15,949 bases of DNA from assembly GCA_046717125.1 (NCBI GenBank), contig JBKJVQ010000039.1, positions 1 to 15,949 of the forward strand. The letters are read 5' to 3'. This document shows, one piece after another, positions 1-6,733 of the stretch. This DNA comes from JBKJVQ01 sp046717125. GTDB lineage: Bacteria; Pseudomonadota; Alphaproteobacteria; Rhizobiales; Methyloligellaceae. Position numbers and translations under genes: made by a program. Position 1 is the stretch's first letter, and the number at the start of each line of letters is the position of its first letter. The notes under the pieces are model-generated. The model ran no database searches and had not been told where the DNA came from. It saw nothing but the letters and a program-made list of their open reading frames with translations.

Positions 1-185
1 TTCGGACGTTCATCGAGGCCGGCAATCTCGGCAAGGAGGGGGCGAACGTCACGAGCGAGGGCGTGCTGTGGCAGACGATCATCCACGTCACCTTCATCCT
101 CTCGGCGATCTTCATCGCCTGGGTCGACCGGATGGGGCAGCCGGGGCTCGCCGCGCACAGGGCGCATGCGGCGGCGCACGGCTAG
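1..185 (+). CDS. YqhA/UPF0114 family membrane protein, C-terminal part
   Basis: This is the last 60 codons of a gene that begins before the window and ends at the TAG at 183-185. The visible protein starts with RTFIEAGNLGKEGANVTSE and continues through a hydrophobic stretch (WQTIIHVTFILSAIFIAW), then VDRM and a His/Ala-rich tail. The segment 'IIH-TF-LSA----DR' matches my recollection of the C-terminus of E. coli YqhA (UPF0114/TIGR00645), small multi-pass inner-membrane proteins of unknown function. The stretch is probably the last transmembrane helix. The stop codon is also the first bases of an extragenic palindrome. Assignment rests on this C-terminal segment only. Confidence 0.75.
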   Translation, partial: RTFIEAGNLGKEGANVTSEGVLWQTIIHVTFILSAIFIAWVDRMGQPGLAAHRAHAAAHG

Positions 186-232
186 AGCATCATCCAGACA
201 AGTGGGTACCGGTTTTCTGAACGATGATGCTC
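184..232. repeat. Extragenic palindromic repeat, copy A
   Basis: Perfect 10-bp inverted arms, gagcatcatc at 185-194 and gatgatgctc at 223-232, enclose a core containing acaagtgggtaccggttttc. The left arm overlaps the TAG stop of the yqhA-like gene. The reverse complement of 5999-6047 is a second, diverged copy with the same 'tagagcat...aagtg...cggttttc...atgctc' layout. Elements of this form are common between genes in Bradyrhizobium-like genomes (from memory). The RNA hairpin could also slow or end transcription between the convergent genes here. Confidence 0.75.
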
Positions 233-241
233 AACCAAGAG

Positions 242-283
242 CTGGAGCGCAATCCGCGTCAGTCAAAGTGGATTGCGCTCCAG
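242..283. repeat. Second palindrome: 14-bp stem hairpin between convergent genes
   Basis: ctggagcgcaatcc at 242-255 pairs perfectly with ggattgcgctccag at 270-283 around a 14-base loop. It lies between the end of the yqhA-like gene (185) and the end of the esterase gene on the other strand (291). It has no T-tract on either side, so a simple intrinsic terminator is not shown. A symmetric stem between convergent genes could still act in both directions. It may be a second module of the repeat family beside it. Confidence 0.6.
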
Positions 284-290
284 GCGCGCA

Positions 291-1367
291 TCACTGTGAT
301 GGCCGCTCCGCCAGCCGGTCGAGCATCTTGCGCACCCCGGCGATCTGCGGCGCATCTTTCGACAGGAAGTCGAGCCCGGTATAGCCCCACCAGTCCCAGC
401 ATCCGTTCGGGTTGGATGCGCCCGCCTCGACCTGCGGATAGAGAACGACGAGGCGGTTCGCGTCCGCCCATTCGGCGAAGCCGCTTCCCTTGACGAAAAC
501 ATCCCCGATCTTGGGCACACCCTGTTCGCAGCCGTGAAACACGACGTGGACGCGGCAGCCCGGCTCGGCTTCGCAGGATTGCGGCGTGTAGACCATGCCT
601 TGGTCGGCCATGCCGTTGCCGAGGCCGCGCACGAACGGTCCCTGATCGAACGTGGAGAACCGGCCCTTCGGCTCGGGCGAGCGCGGCTCGAGTTTCCCCA
701 AGAGCTGCGTGAGGATTGATCCCGCCTGATCGTAGTCGCAATCGATGATGTAAGGCGCGGCCGTCGTCTCGCACGAGGCCCCCTCCGCCTCGGTCAGGAA
801 GGCGTGGCCGCCAGGCCGATCCGTCCACAGAGCGATGTTCCCCGCCGGAACACCCAGCTTTTCGAGCAGCGAAGCGGCCGCCTTGACGATTTCGGTTCGA
901 ACCACGCCGTCGTTGCGCCCCGAATAGAGATAGACGCGGTCATCCTTCAGATAGTCGAGCGCATCGATCTCGCCCTCTTCGGCCAGCTTCCGCACGCTCT
1001 GCGCCAGGTTTTCCACGTTGGGCACGCCGTCATCCGTCGCCATGCAGGTGTGCAGCGCGCGGTAGCCGTTCTGCATCACGGCTGTCGGCCAATAGGGGAA
1101 CAGGAGCGCCGCCTGACTCTGCGCGCAGCCGAATGGGCCCGCGGCCACAATACCCACGCCCTTGACGATGGAGGCGTATGCGATCTGGAACTGCCCCGCC
1201 ATGTAGCCGCCTGAGGAGAGGCCGGAGACGGTGGTGCCGTCGAGCGCGATACCGAGCCGGGGCAGCTCTTCCACTTTTGCCACGTCGTCGGCGGACTCGG
1301 CGGGCCATGCAACGAACGCGAGAAGCGCGACGCAGGCGGCTGGCAGGCGGCAGAAAATTTGCGTCAT
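291..1367 (-). CDS. Secreted PHB-depolymerase-family esterase
   Basis: Probable hydrolase of poly(3-hydroxybutyrate) or related esters, 358 aa. Residues 1-26 look like a signal peptide (hydrophobic AACVALLAFVAW, then AESA), so export is likely. The lipase box GLSSGGY has the nucleophile Ser51; Asp153 in SGRNDG and His188 in PGGHAF fit the rest of the triad; a C-terminal HVVFHGC with His278 fits the oxyanion histidine. The order Ser-Asp-His and then oxyanion site is that of the circularly permuted (type II) depolymerase catalytic domain. Conserved NPNGCWDWWGY follows near the C-terminus. No separate substrate-binding domain is visible, so it could act on short oligomers or other esters. The ATG at 1367-1365 overlaps the stop of the upstream cytochrome-like gene (ATGA); its own ribosome site is weak, so translation is probably coupled. 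A longer in-frame reading back to 1460 lies inside that gene and adds no signal-like sequence. Confidence 0.85.
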   Translation of the reverse strand: MTQIFCRLPAACVALLAFVAWPAESADDVAKVEELPRLGIALDGTTVSGLSSGGYMAGQFQIAYASIVKGVGIVAAGPFGCAQSQAALLFPYWPTAVMQNGYRALHTCMATDDGVPNVENLAQSVRKLAEEGEIDALDYLKDDRVYLYSGRNDGVVRTEIVKAAASLLEKLGVPAGNIALWTDRPGGHAFLTEAEGASCETTAAPYIIDCDYDQAGSILTQLLGKLEPRSPEPKGRFSTFDQGPFVRGLGNGMADQGMVYTPQSCEAEPGCRVHVVFHGCEQGVPKIGDVFVKGSGFAEWADANRLVVLYPQVEAGASNPNGCWDWWGYTGLDFLSKDAPQIAGVRKMLDRLAERPSQ

Positions 1368-1753
1368 TTGGGGAGGACCTTGGCCGCAGTGACTGAATCG
1401 AGCGGCGCATCGCCTGCGGGCAGCCCGTTGCGCATCAGGATGAAGGCCGTGACGGGCCACAATAAGTCAGGTGTGACAGAGCCTGGATTCACGGCCGGCA
1501 TGGTCGCGTGCTCGTAGGCGTAGAGGTCGTTGACTGTCTTTCCGCCCCAGCGGGCGCGAAAGCCGTCGCCCTTGAGCGCCGGGCCCATGGCGCCGGTGAG
1601 GTCCGGCCGACGACATTCCGCACACAGATTGTTATAGGGAAGCTCGCCTGAGATCGCCTGATCGGCCTGGTAGTAGCCGTCATGGGCCTGCGCAGAACCG
1701 GCCATCGCCAGAAGCGCGCATATCGGTCGCCAGAGTGTTTGCATCGCCGCCAT
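1364..1753 (-). CDS. Exported cytochrome c-like protein with altered heme motif (CxxCR)
   Basis: Small protein of 129 aa with a signal peptide (about residues 4-23, ending SAQA). The rest resembles class I cytochrome c domains: YNNLCAECRRPDLTG where CxxCH is expected, MGPALKG, W69, and ATMPAVNPG containing Met85, the expected distal ligand. The heme-binding motif reads Cys44-Ala-Glu-Cys47-Arg48: the codon at the axial histidine is CGT, one base from CAT. As written, it could form thioethers but would lack the normal proximal ligand, so it may be a degenerate or repurposed cytochrome. Two starts are possible, ATG 1753 or ATG 1744; the purine-rich gaggggga just upstream is better spaced for 1744. 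A weak promoter fit (TTGGTC, 17 bases, TATTCT at 1800-1772) precedes it. It is coupled to the downstream esterase by an ATGA overlap. Confidence 0.75.
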   Translation of the reverse strand: MAAMQTLWRPICALLAMAGSAQAHDGYYQADQAISGELPYNNLCAECRRPDLTGAMGPALKGDGFRARWGGKTVNDLYAYEHATMPAVNPGSVTPDLLWPVTAFILMRNGLPAGDAPLDSVTAAKVLPK

Positions 1754-2090
1754 TCCCCCTCGATGGTGCGCAGAATAAGCGCGCTGCGGCTGCCGACCAA
1801 GCCGCGAATCGTGTCACGCGGACGCAGTCATCGACGCGTCCCAAGCGCGCTTCCGGGCAGCGTCACAGAAATATCATATCGGCGTTTGGGGCCCGCATCG
1901 CGCGCTGCGCTAAGCACTTAGACCGTCACAAAAATCTCCGACCGCGCCCTGCGTCGCCACGCTGCAGATGTTTCTTCAGAAATTCCTTGCATCGCCGGAC
2001 AGCGCATTGCACATAGCGCGTCTTGTTTGGAGCCCGGCGATCGGGAATTCCGGCAGTTCTAGTCATCTACTGGTTGGGGAGGACGCCATA
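1754..2090. other. Intergenic region between divergent cytochrome-like and speD genes
   Basis: About 337 bases with no gene I can support. It must hold promoters for both directions. The plus-strand reading frame of speD stays open back to an ATG at 1968, but that stretch has no family resemblance and no ribosome site. A short perfect palindrome, ctaagcacttag, lies at 1910-1921 and could be an operator. The last part (2076-2083) is the strong ribosome-binding site of speD. Confidence 0.5.
2076..2083 (+). promoter_or_regulatory. Ribosome-binding site fixing a TTG start for speD
   Basis: GGGGAGGA lies 7 bases before the TTG at 2091-2093. No other in-frame start has such a site, and starting here gives MAHDALFQLGMDLD, which resembles the N-terminus of alphaproteobacterial AdoMet decarboxylases as I recall it. 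This argues against the longer reading from ATG 1968. Confidence 0.75.
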
Positions 2091-2627
2091 TTGGCTCATG
2101 ACGCCCTCTTCCAATTGGGGATGGACTTGGATCACGGTTCAAGCACCGCCCAAACGGAAGAAATCATCACCGCGGCCGCATCTCCTCGTGAGAGCGACCG
2201 TAAGGATTATTTTTGCGAGCGCGAAGGCGTTCGTTATGCGGGCACACACCTCATCATCGATCTGATCGGCGGCGACAGGCTGGACGATCTGCCCTTGATG
2301 GAAGCGGCCCTCAGGCGGTGCGTGGACAAGGCGGGAGCGACGCTCCTGCATATCCACCTCCACCATTTCGAACCGAATGGCGGCGTCTCCGGCGTCGCCG
2401 TTCTCGCGGAGTCGCATATCAGCGTCCATAGCTGGCCCGAATACGGCTATGCGGCGTTCGATGTCTTCATGTGCGGCGACACGAACCCTGCTGCTTGCGT
2501 CGAAGTGCTGCGCGAGGCTTTCTCGCCGTCGCACATCGTCGTCAGCGAACATATGCGAGGCAAGGATATCGATCGATGGAGCGTTGGGTCGAAGAAACCA
2601 TCCATAATGGCTTCCGCGTCCGCCTGA
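2091..2627 (+). CDS. speD: S-adenosylmethionine decarboxylase proenzyme
   Basis: Makes decarboxylated SAM, the aminopropyl donor for spermidine-type polyamines. It is 178 aa from the TTG start. The self-cleavage site is AES-HISVHSWPE: Ser108 would become the pyruvoyl group, His113 and Cys128 lie at +5 and +20, the same spacing as Ser63/His68/Cys83 of the Thermotoga maritima enzyme. The conserved segments YAGTHLIIDL (49-58) and LLHIHLHHFEPNGGVSGVAVL (85-105) are present. This is the short bacterial class, with an alphaproteobacterial N-terminal extension of about 35 residues. Its last 52 bases overlap the start of speE in another reading frame, so the C-terminal 17 residues (from about MERW of speE) are constrained by both genes. 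The two genes form a transcription unit. Confidence 0.93.
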   Translation: MAHDALFQLGMDLDHGSSTAQTEEIITAAASPRESDRKDYFCEREGVRYAGTHLIIDLIGGDRLDDLPLMEAALRRCVDKAGATLLHIHLHHFEPNGGVSGVAVLAESHISVHSWPEYGYAAFDVFMCGDTNPAACVEVLREAFSPSHIVVSEHMRGKDIDRWSVGSKKPSIMASASA

Positions 2628-3430
2628 GGGCGACCCACGTTCATTACGATATCGAAACCGAGCACTGGAAGCTCATCATCTTCGACAATCCCGATTTCGG
2701 GAAGGTGATGATGCTGGACAACGTCGTGCAGCTCACGTCGCTGGACGAGTTCGTCTACCACGAGACCCACGCGCACATTTCGCTCTTTGCCCACGGCAAG
2801 GCGCGGAATGTGCTGATCGTGGGCGGCGGCGACGGCGGCGTGCTGCGCGAGGTCCTGAAACACCAAACCGTCGCGAGCGTGACATTGTGTGAGATCGACC
2901 GGACCGTGATCGATCTCTGCCTCGAACATTTTCCCGAGGTCTCGGCCGGCGCCTTCGACGACCCGCGCACGAACATCGTGATCGCGGACGGCACGGCGTT
3001 CGTGAAGGACACGGACGAGAAATTCGATGTCATCATCGTCGATTCGACCGATCCGATCGGCCCCGGCGCGGTGCTGTTCACGCCCGAATTCTATGCCGAC
3101 TGCAAACGCTGCCTTGCGCCGGCCGGACTTCTAATCACGCAGCAGGGCCTTCCAGCCGTGCAGCCTTGGGAGATGAAGCAGTCGATCGGCTATTTTCGCG
3201 ATTTGTTCGCCGATGCGTCGGCGTTCATGTCGACCATTCCTTCCTATTTCGGCGGGCCGATGGTGTTCAGTTGGGCCACTGACGATCCGTCGCTCAGGCG
3301 CCATCCGGTCGCGGAGATTGCGCGGCGTTATGAGTCAGCGGGCTCGTTCGAGACGAAGTATTGGACCCCCGAGCTGCATGTCGGCTCCTTCGCGCTGCCG
3401 GTCTATGTGCGAAAGCTGGTCGAGGGTTGA
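2576..3430 (+). CDS. speE: Spermidine synthase (polyamine aminopropyltransferase)
   Basis: Transfers the aminopropyl group from decarboxylated SAM to putrescine. It is 284 aa, close to E. coli SpeE (288). The start MERWVEETIHNGF is the expected N-terminus; the ATG at 2576 lies 9-10 bases after an aagga ribosome site. Motifs: LDNVVQLTSLDEFVYHE (47-63), the nucleotide-binding loop LIVGGGDGG (80-88), acidic E106-I-D108 for the ribose, DG at 138-139, and VDSTDPIGP with catalytic Asp156. GGPMVFSWA lies near residues 223-231. The start lies inside speD, a 52-base overlap, which implies translation coupled to speD. A longer frame back to 2471 lies wholly in speD and has no family match. Putrescine is the likely acceptor by family; specificity cannot be read from the sequence. 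Confidence 0.93.
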   Translation: MERWVEETIHNGFRVRLRATHVHYDIETEHWKLIIFDNPDFGKVMMLDNVVQLTSLDEFVYHETHAHISLFAHGKARNVLIVGGGDGGVLREVLKHQTVASVTLCEIDRTVIDLCLEHFPEVSAGAFDDPRTNIVIADGTAFVKDTDEKFDVIIVDSTDPIGPGAVLFTPEFYADCKRCLAPAGLLITQQGLPAVQPWEMKQSIGYFRDLFADASAFMSTIPSYFGGPMVFSWATDDPSLRRHPVAEIARRYESAGSFETKYWTPELHVGSFALPVYVRKLVEG

Positions 3431-3443
3431 AGAGGCCCGGCGG

Positions 3444-4607
3444 TCAGATCTTGGTGAAATATCGTTTCAGGAACCGCCGATAGATCGCTGTGAGATTTTC
3501 AAGGTCGCCCACCGACGCGCACTCATCCACCTGATGGATGGTGGCGGATGTCAGCCCGAACTCGATTACCGGGCACATGTCCTTGATGAAGCGCGCGTCG
3601 GACGTGCCGCCGGATGTTGACAATTCCGGCGTTACGCCCAGAACGTCGTGCACGGATGAACGCAATAGCTCGACCAGAGGGCCGCCATCGGTCACGAAAC
3701 TCTCGCCCGACAGATAGAATGCGATCTCGTGCGTTGCGCCTGTGCCTTCGACCGCGCGCGCAATGCGATCCTCCAGTGCGCGCTTCAGGCTTTCCGCTGA
3801 ATGATTGTCGTTGAAGCGCACGTTGAACCGCGTGGTGATCTTTGCCGGAATGACGTTGTCAGTAGGATTGCCGACATCGACCGAGGTCACTTCGAGGTTC
3901 GATGCCTCGAAATGCGCGCTACCGCCATCGAGCGGTTCGGCCTTCAGCGCAGCCAGCACGCATAACATGACAGGCACCGGGTTCAGCGCGCGCGTGGGAT
4001 AAGCGACGTGACCCTGCGTGCCTGAGATCGTCAGTGTCGCATTCAGGCTGCCGCGCCGCCCGATCTTGATGGCTTGGCCCAGCGCATCGGGGCTCGACGG
4101 CTCGCCGAGGAGGCAGTGATCGGGCCGTTCGCCATGCGCCCGCATCCAGTCCAGCACCTTTGTCGTGCCGTTGATGGCGGGTCCCTCTTCGTCCCCGGTG
4201 ATCAGGAAGCTGATCGTGCCGGGCGGTGTGCCGCCGCGTTCGTCAAGAAACGTCAATGCAGCCGCGACGAAGCAGCCGATGCCGCCCTTCATATCGGAGG
4301 CGCCCCGGCCGTAGAGCACGCCATTTTCGACCGCGCCGGAGAATGGCGGATGCTTCCAGGCGGTGACATCTCCGGGTGGGACGACGTCGGTATGGCCAGC
4401 GAACATCAGATGCGGCGCGGCGTCTCCGATGCTGGCGTAAAGATTGTCGATATCGGGCGTGCCGGTAGTGGAAAAAGGGAGCCGGTGGCAGGTGAAGCCC
4501 GCCTGCGACAGCACGCTCTCAAGTACGCCAAGCGCGCCGCCCTCATGCGGGGTGACGCTCTCGCAGGCGATCAGGGCGCGCGTGAGATCGACTGGATCGG
4601 CCCTCAT
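3444..4607 (-). CDS. dapE: Succinyl-diaminopimelate desuccinylase
   Basis: Hydrolyses N-succinyl-L,L-diaminopimelate to L,L-diaminopimelate and succinate in the lysine and peptidoglycan precursor pathway. It is a cytosolic di-zinc M20 peptidase-family enzyme, 387 aa, usual length. Metal and catalytic residues are visible: His72 in AGHTDVVPPG, Asp105 in GRGASDMKGG, Glu140 (general base) and Glu141 in TGDEEGPA, Glu169 in LLGEPSS, and His358 in ATIHQVDE. The lid domain in the middle (roughly 180-290) includes RRGSLNATLTISGTQGHVAYP. The ATG overlaps the stop of the DUF805 gene (ATGA at 4607-4604), so it is the last gene of a dapD-DUF805-dapE unit. Its end lies only 13 bases from the end of speE on the other strand, with no obvious terminator between them. 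Confidence 0.95.
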   Translation of the reverse strand: MRADPVDLTRALIACESVTPHEGGALGVLESVLSQAGFTCHRLPFSTTGTPDIDNLYASIGDAAPHLMFAGHTDVVPPGDVTAWKHPPFSGAVENGVLYGRGASDMKGGIGCFVAAALTFLDERGGTPPGTISFLITGDEEGPAINGTTKVLDWMRAHGERPDHCLLGEPSSPDALGQAIKIGRRGSLNATLTISGTQGHVAYPTRALNPVPVMLCVLAALKAEPLDGGSAHFEASNLEVTSVDVGNPTDNVIPAKITTRFNVRFNDNHSAESLKRALEDRIARAVEGTGATHEIAFYLSGESFVTDGGPLVELLRSSVHDVLGVTPELSTSGGTSDARFIKDMCPVIEFGLTSATIHQVDECASVGDLENLTAIYRRFLKRYFTKI

Positions 4608-5068
4608 GCGGTCTCGAATTCCGCATCTGTGTTGGGATCCGGCCCGTAACGGTTCGGGCCCTTTGTGCCGTGCATAAAGCCGTTGTCGACCAGGACAAAA
4701 AGTCCGAGGAACACCATCGGCCAGAACAGGAGGTGCTCGGCCAACGAGAACTCATCCGGGTTGAGGAACACGCCGAAATAGGACGCGATATAGAACAGGA
4801 TGGTCGGCACGAACACCGCGTAGCCGATCCACCAGACATAGTCCCGGTCGTTGAAGCGTTTGACGGTGATCGCAAGGGCCGGCACGCAGAGGAGGAGCGC
4901 GACGAGCGTGTGCGCGAGGTTAGGGGTCGCGGTTTCTTCCGACAAATAGGCGGGGTCGAGCAGGGCAATCAGGCCGAACTCGACGACCGTCAATAGGAGA
5001 AAACCGATCCACCAGCTCTTGCGAGTGATGCGGCCGGTAAAGGTCGTGAAGAGGGCGACGAGGTTCAT
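4604..5068 (-). CDS. DUF805 family inner-membrane protein
   Basis: Small membrane protein of 154 aa, function unknown. It starts MNLVALFTTFTGRITRKSWW, the DUF805 signature, and has four likely transmembrane helices (about 19-37, 51-67, 77-99, 109-127). The conserved KRFNDRD (70-76) lies after helix 2 and the tail GTKGPNRYGPDP is typical of the family. ATG 5068-5066 overlaps the dapD stop, and its own stop overlaps the dapE start, so it is co-translated within the dap unit. The reading frame stays open upstream to 5356 inside dapD, but that part is out of frame with dapD and has no match. Placement between two dap genes suggests a link with the cell envelope, which is inference from position only. 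Confidence 0.9.
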   Translation of the reverse strand: MNLVALFTTFTGRITRKSWWIGFLLLTVVEFGLIALLDPAYLSEETATPNLAHTLVALLLCVPALAITVKRFNDRDYVWWIGYAVFVPTILFYIASYFGVFLNPDEFSLAEHLLFWPMVFLGLFVLVDNGFMHGTKGPNRYGPDPNTDAEFETA

Positions 5069-5922
5069 GCGCGCAGCAATTCGTTGATCGAGGTCTTCGA
5101 CCGCGTCTTCTCGTCCACGCTCTTGACGATCACCGCGCAATAAAGCGACGGGCCGGGCGATCCATCGGGGAGGTTTTTGCCGGGCATCGCGCCCGATACG
5201 ACGACGGAATAGGGCGGCACTTTGCCCATATGCACTTCGCCGGTCGCGCGGTCGACTACCTTCGTCGACTGGCCGAGATAGACGCCCATCGACAGGACCG
5301 AGCCTTCGCCGACAATCACGCCTTCGGCCACCTCCGCGCGCGCGCCGATGAAGCAATTATCCTCGATGATGGTCGGACTCGCCTGCATCGGCTCGAGCAC
5401 GCCGCCGATCCCCGCGCCTCCCGAGAGATGCACGTTTTTGCCGATCTGGGCGCAGGAACCGACGGTCGCCCACGTGTCGACCATCGTGCCTTCGTCGACG
5501 TAGGCGCCGAGATTGACGAAGCTCGGCATCAGCACGACGCCGGGCGCGATATACGCCGAATGGCGCACGACGCAGCCCGGTACGGCGCGCAGCTTCGCCT
5601 TCTCGAAATCCTTGGATTTCCAGCCGAGGAATTTCGGCTTCACCTTGTCCCAATAGACCGCGCCCCCCGCGCCCGGCTCCATCTTCTCCATCGGGTTCAG
5701 GCGGAAGGACAGGAGGATCGCCTGTTTCAGCCATTGCTGCGTGACCCAGTTGCCGGCCCCATCCTTCTGCGCGACGCGCAGCTCGCCGCGATCCAGCGCG
5801 TCAAGCGCAGCCTCGACGGACTCGCGTTCCTCGCCCTTGGTTTTCGGCGTGATCTCCTCGCGTTTCTCCCACGCGGCCTCGATCGTCGCCTTTAACTCTT
5901 CGGCGTTGATGCCCTTGCTCAT
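5065..5922 (-). CDS. dapD: 2,3,4,5-tetrahydropyridine-2,6-dicarboxylate N-succinyltransferase
   Basis: Adds succinyl from succinyl-CoA to tetrahydrodipicolinate, the step that commits to the succinylase branch of lysine/diaminopimelate synthesis. It is 285 aa (family about 275-285). The N-terminal helical domain (1-100) includes WVTQQWLKQAILLSFRL. The left-handed beta-helix of hexapeptide repeats (about 105-245) includes AYIAPGVVLMPSFVNLGAYV and MVDTWATVGSCAQIG. Then comes SGGAGIGGVLEP, the acyltransferase-trimer pattern, and a C-terminal domain with PGKNLPDGSPGPSLYCAVIVK. ATG 5922 has gggagag a few bases upstream. It leads the dapD-DUF805-dapE unit, and its stop overlaps the DUF805 start. 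Confidence 0.96.
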   Translation of the reverse strand: MSKGINAEELKATIEAAWEKREEITPKTKGEERESVEAALDALDRGELRVAQKDGAGNWVTQQWLKQAILLSFRLNPMEKMEPGAGGAVYWDKVKPKFLGWKSKDFEKAKLRAVPGCVVRHSAYIAPGVVLMPSFVNLGAYVDEGTMVDTWATVGSCAQIGKNVHLSGGAGIGGVLEPMQASPTIIEDNCFIGARAEVAEGVIVGEGSVLSMGVYLGQSTKVVDRATGEVHMGKVPPYSVVVSGAMPGKNLPDGSPGPSLYCAVIVKSVDEKTRSKTSINELLRA

Positions 5923-5944
5923 GTCACTCTCCCACTAGATCACG

Positions 5945-5975
5945 ATGACTTCGGATTGCATCAATCCGAAGTCAT
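5945..5975. repeat. Hairpin repeat with 13-bp perfect stem upstream of dapD
   Basis: atgacttcggatt at 5945-5957 pairs with aatccgaagtcat at 5963-5975 around a 5-base loop. It lies about 22 bases upstream of the dapD start and directly beside the copy-B repeat at 5999-6047. No T-tract follows. It could be a structural module of the dispersed repeat or affect readthrough from argB/HAD into dapD. Confidence 0.65.
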
Positions 5976-5998
5976 GAACATGATCGGATTCAAAGTCT

Positions 5999-6047
5999 GA
6001 GCATGTCATCTGAAAACCGCTTCACACTTTTCGGCATCATGCTCTAG
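5999..6047 (-). repeat. Extragenic palindromic repeat, copy B
   Basis: Read on the minus strand it begins tagagcatgatgccgaaaag, continues with tgtgaagcggttttc and ends in catgctc. The 7-bp arms gagcatg (5999-6005) and catgctc (6038-6044) pair. It is a diverged version of copy A at 184-232. As in copy A, the first bases, TAG, are the stop codon of the preceding gene (here the HAD gene at 6046-6044). Confidence 0.72.
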
Positions 6048-6733
6048 GCGGCGCGATGCGCATCTTCCCCGCCGAGCGCGGCCAGAAAGCCGGTCAGATC
6101 GTCGGTCTCGAAATCGATATGCGCGTCTCTTGCGCTAACCTCCGTCGGCAGGCAGGCCGAGCGCACCAGCACGGTTTTCATGCCCAGCGCATGCGGCGCA
6201 GTGAGGTTCTGCGGCAAATCCTCGAACATGGCGGCGCGGCGGGGAGCGATCCCGTGCGCCTTCAACATCGCGTCATAGGCGGCCTGGTTCGGCTTCGGAA
6301 CGAACGAGCCCGCGCAGATATCGAACACATCGTCGAAGCAGCCGGCGACGCCGAGGCGCTCCGCGACCGCGACCGCATAAGAGCGCGCGCCGTTGGTGAA
6401 GACAAATTTTCGTCCCGGCAGCGCATCGAGGGCGCTCTTCAGCGCGGGCGCGGCCTGCACGACCGACAGGTCGATGTCGTGCACATGGTGGAGGAAATCT
6501 TCGGGGTCGACATCATGATCGCGCATCAGCCCAGCCAGTGTGGTGCCGAGCGTTTGGTAATAATGCAGCCGTAACGCATTCGCTGTCTCCCGCTCGATAC
6601 CGAGACGGTCGACGATGAACCCCGTCATGCGCACGTCCACCTGCGCAAACAGATCGCACTCGGCCGGATAGAGCGTGTTGTCGAGATCGAACACCCAAGT
6701 CTCGACATGGGCGAAGGCAGAAGCGTGAGTCAC
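6044..6733 (-). CDS. HAD-family hydrolase, pyrimidine 5'-nucleotidase type
   Basis: Probable phosphatase of the HAD-IA subfamily, 229 aa, of the type annotated as pyrimidine 5'-nucleotidase (SDT1/PHM8-like). Motif I is FDLDNTLYP with nucleophile Asp16 and acid Asp18; motif II is FTNG at 112-115; Lys147 in VPKPN is motif III; FEDLPQNL with Glu171/Asp172 is motif IV. The cap domain lies at about 25-95. The start is GTG at 6733, whose codon overlaps the argB stop (GTGA), so it is probably translated by ribosomes leaving argB. The true substrate is not predictable from sequence. The stop codon lies in a dispersed repeat. Confidence 0.85.
   Translation of the reverse strand: MTHASAFAHVETWVFDLDNTLYPAECDLFAQVDVRMTGFIVDRLGIERETANALRLHYYQTLGTTLAGLMRDHDVDPEDFLHHVHDIDLSVVQAAPALKSALDALPGRKFVFTNGARSYAVAVAERLGVAGCFDDVFDICAGSFVPKPNQAAYDAMLKAHGIAPRRAAMFEDLPQNLTAPHALGMKTVLVRSACLPTEVSARDAHIDFETDDLTGFLAALGGEDAHRAA

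Noticed and set aside
1968..2090. Longer N-terminus for SpeD from ATG 1968
   Set aside because: No ribosome site and no family resemblance; the TTG at 2091 has an excellent site and yields the family N-terminus.
5230..5895. Open frame of 221 codons on the plus strand
   Set aside because: Antisense to dapD; composition rich in Arg/Ala/Asp/His and no recognisable domain.
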